DNA of 64,000 bases from Phytopythium helicoides (lineage: Eukaryota > Oomycota > Peronosporomycetes > Pythiales > Pythiaceae): NCBI GenBank assembly GCA_024867545.1, contig JANFNE010000001.1, positions 1,674,001-1,738,000 on the forward strand, written 5' to 3'. Made by a program: the position numbers and the translations under genes. Position 1 is the first letter of the stretch; each line of letters begins with the position of its first letter. The notes below the pieces were generated by a model, which was not told the DNA's origin, did not search any database, and saw only the letters and a program-made list of their open reading frames with translations. This document shows, piece after piece, positions 62,483 through 64,000 of this stretch.

Positions 62483-64000
62483 CTACTTGAACTGCTGCTG
62501 CTGGCCCAGCTTGAAGGTCGCAGCGATCTCCTGGTACACGGTGTTGTAGTGCTCGCGGCTGCGGATGTTTGTGTGGTCGCCAGGTACCATGTCAACGTAA
62601 CTTGGTACGGCCACACTTTCGTCTTCCGACTTGGGTTGTTTCCGCCCCACGAGCTGTTGCAGCGATTCGCACGCACCATTCAGGTAGTACGTGTCCTCAA
62701 ACCCGCAGATGACGTGCACCTTGCCTCGCAACTTGGTGGCCAACAGCTCTGGGTGGCTGGAAACGAACTTGTAAATGTCGTAGCGAGCCCAGTACTGAGC
62801 GATGGCATGGTCGATCTTGCCAGACACCTTGTCGAACAACGGAATCGGCATCCCGTCGGCATCACGAGGGCTGAACAACGCAGCCTGCAATGTAATGAAT
62901 GCAAACTCAGAAATCATGAAATCATCGGTGCAGCCCACAAAAGATACTTACGAATGCGTCCCACTGACCGCCATTGCCGCGGCCGTACACGCGCTCCAGC
63001 AAATTCTCGTCACGGTTTGTGCACTCGACTTTGCCATTGCTACGACTCGTCGGGTATGGGAACCCGTTGGGATCCCAGTACATGTTGTCGGCCTTGTAGA
63101 TGTTCACAACCTGAAACTTGGAAAAGTCGACTGGATCGGGAGCTGAGCTCCATGCACCTCCGAAAAAATCTGGGAACTGCAGTTGCAGCCACAGAGTTGA
63201 CCAACCCCCAGAAGAGTGGCCGTGCAAGAAGCGTCCGTTTGCAGCGCTGACTGCTGCAACCTTGCTCTCTAGGAAAGGGATGAACTCGGAGACAAGCGCC
63301 GTGCCCCATGGACCATTCACCTCCGTGTCAGCGAATGAAGTGTGGCCAAACTTGAACCGCGAGCCGAGCGTCACTCGGATCATCGGTGTCGGCCACCGCC
63401 CAGCCTTCCACTCATCTCCCATTTCGGACGAAAGGAACGCCTGCGCTCGGGTCGCGTATGACTCCGTGCCCGTGAAGCCTTCGATATAGTACACCACGGG
63501 GTACTTGATCCCCGCCTTCTTGCCACTTTGGTAGCCCTTCGGTAGCACAACAGACGCCATCATGTGCACATCCTTGCCGTGGTACTCGCTCAGCAGCTCG
63601 CTTTTCATCGAGACGTGCTCCATCCACTCGGACGTCTCCAGCTTCATCTCGTCGACAATAACCTGGAGATAAGCGCATTGCGGGTTGGCGTGAGCACGCT
63701 ACTAATCTTTGCGTGAGCTAATTGAACGGTACCTTGTCAGCGACGATATTTGCTTGCTTGCTAGGGTTTGCGCCGTCGAACTTGATCTGGACTGGCGCGC
63801 TGTACACGTTTCCCACGCACGTGTTGGCGTCGGGGTCGTCGGTATCTGGAATCGCGCAAAATCCGAGTTAGTGCGGAACTCTCAAAGACAGGAAGTAACG
63901 TTCACGCACTCAGATTAACCAGTGCTTGAGCGTACAGCTCCGACTTGAAGTGGCTAAGGTTCTCGGGCACAAACGCGAGCGCCGACGGCGTCGTGAACTC
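62483..64000 (-). CDS. Putative esterase (alpha/beta hydrolase), 5' end cut by the window edge
   Basis: Minus strand; visible exons are 64000-63910, 63845-63733, 63662-62952 and 62884-62483 (GT-AG introns of 64, 70 and 67 nt). It begins in the middle of the protein (EFTTPSALAFVPENLSHFKS). The body matches the esterase-D-like alpha/beta hydrolase family: YPVVYYIEGFTGTESYATRA near strand 3, the nucleophile elbow GHSSGGW, a conserved PFDFFGGAWSSAPDPVDF-like block (here PDFFGGAWSSAPDPVDF), and a terminal His region GDHTNIRS consistent with the catalytic His. Acyl-ester hydrolysis is expected. The N-terminal signal peptide typical of secreted members cannot be seen. The stop at 62483 faces DCP1 across about 220 bp. 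Confidence 0.75.

Noticed and set aside
1..64000. CRISPR array, rRNA or tRNA genes
   Set aside because: No regularly spaced repeats and no cloverleaf or rRNA-like sequence was seen; content is eukaryotic nuclear.

Overview
This 64 kb window is nuclear DNA of an oomycete-like stramenopile. This rests on gene content and architecture: GC-rich coding sequence, compact genes with GT-AG introns mostly 55-95 nt long, an oomycete-type full-size PDR ABC transporter, tandem plasma-membrane transporters, small secreted proteins, and decayed DNA transposons between genes. No rRNA, tRNA or CRISPR array was recognised. Gene models were built by hand from reading frames, splice consensus and protein-family fit; each joined model was checked to give a whole number of codons.

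Layout. 0.1-4.4 kb: AI-2E/PerM-type membrane protein, secreted folate-receptor-like protein, J-domain protein. 4.4-7.8 kb: decayed sequence, including a scrap of mevalonate kinase and a broken transposon-type DNA-binding ORF. 7.9-13.2 kb: mevalonate kinase and two tandem MFS transporters. 13.6-18.7 kb: a hAT-transposase-derived BED-finger gene and a divergent pair of coiled-coil genes. 19.8-29.5 kb: transporter block with two nearly identical cationic amino-acid permeases (gene conversion) and a PDR ABC pump. 29.8-36.7 kb: IPI1/TEX10 ribosome-biogenesis factor, a small secreted Cys-rich protein, and a nine-exon RhoGAP/coiled-coil gene. 36.8-49.3 kb: mobile-element-rich core (below). 49.7-64 kb: housekeeping block with a small conserved protein, SAM methyltransferase, LRR protein with Lys-rich tail, N-myristoylated LRR protein, TPR-Kelch protein, tail-anchored protein, endonuclease III (NTH1), decapping activator DCP1, and a secreted-type esterase running off the right edge.

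The most notable locus is 36.8-49.3 kb. It holds an intact 660-residue Fanzor (eukaryotic TnpB homologue, the RNA-guided nuclease family) at 43,884-45,866, with RuvC-I and RuvC-III aspartates, a zinc ribbon and a basic NLS-rich N-terminus. Just upstream sits a complete Mutator-like element (41,086-43,788) with about 50-bp terminal inverted repeats and a perfect 8-bp target-site duplication, showing that it jumped into the Fanzor 5' region. Both are bracketed by members of an apparently undescribed family of SANT-like repeat proteins (two intact, one pseudogene) with a shared N-terminal motif, tandem W-x2-WED repeats and a coiled-coil tail with conserved exon structure. Whether the Fanzor, its 3' flank (candidate guide RNA) and the SANT-like family form one functional or mobile unit is inference.
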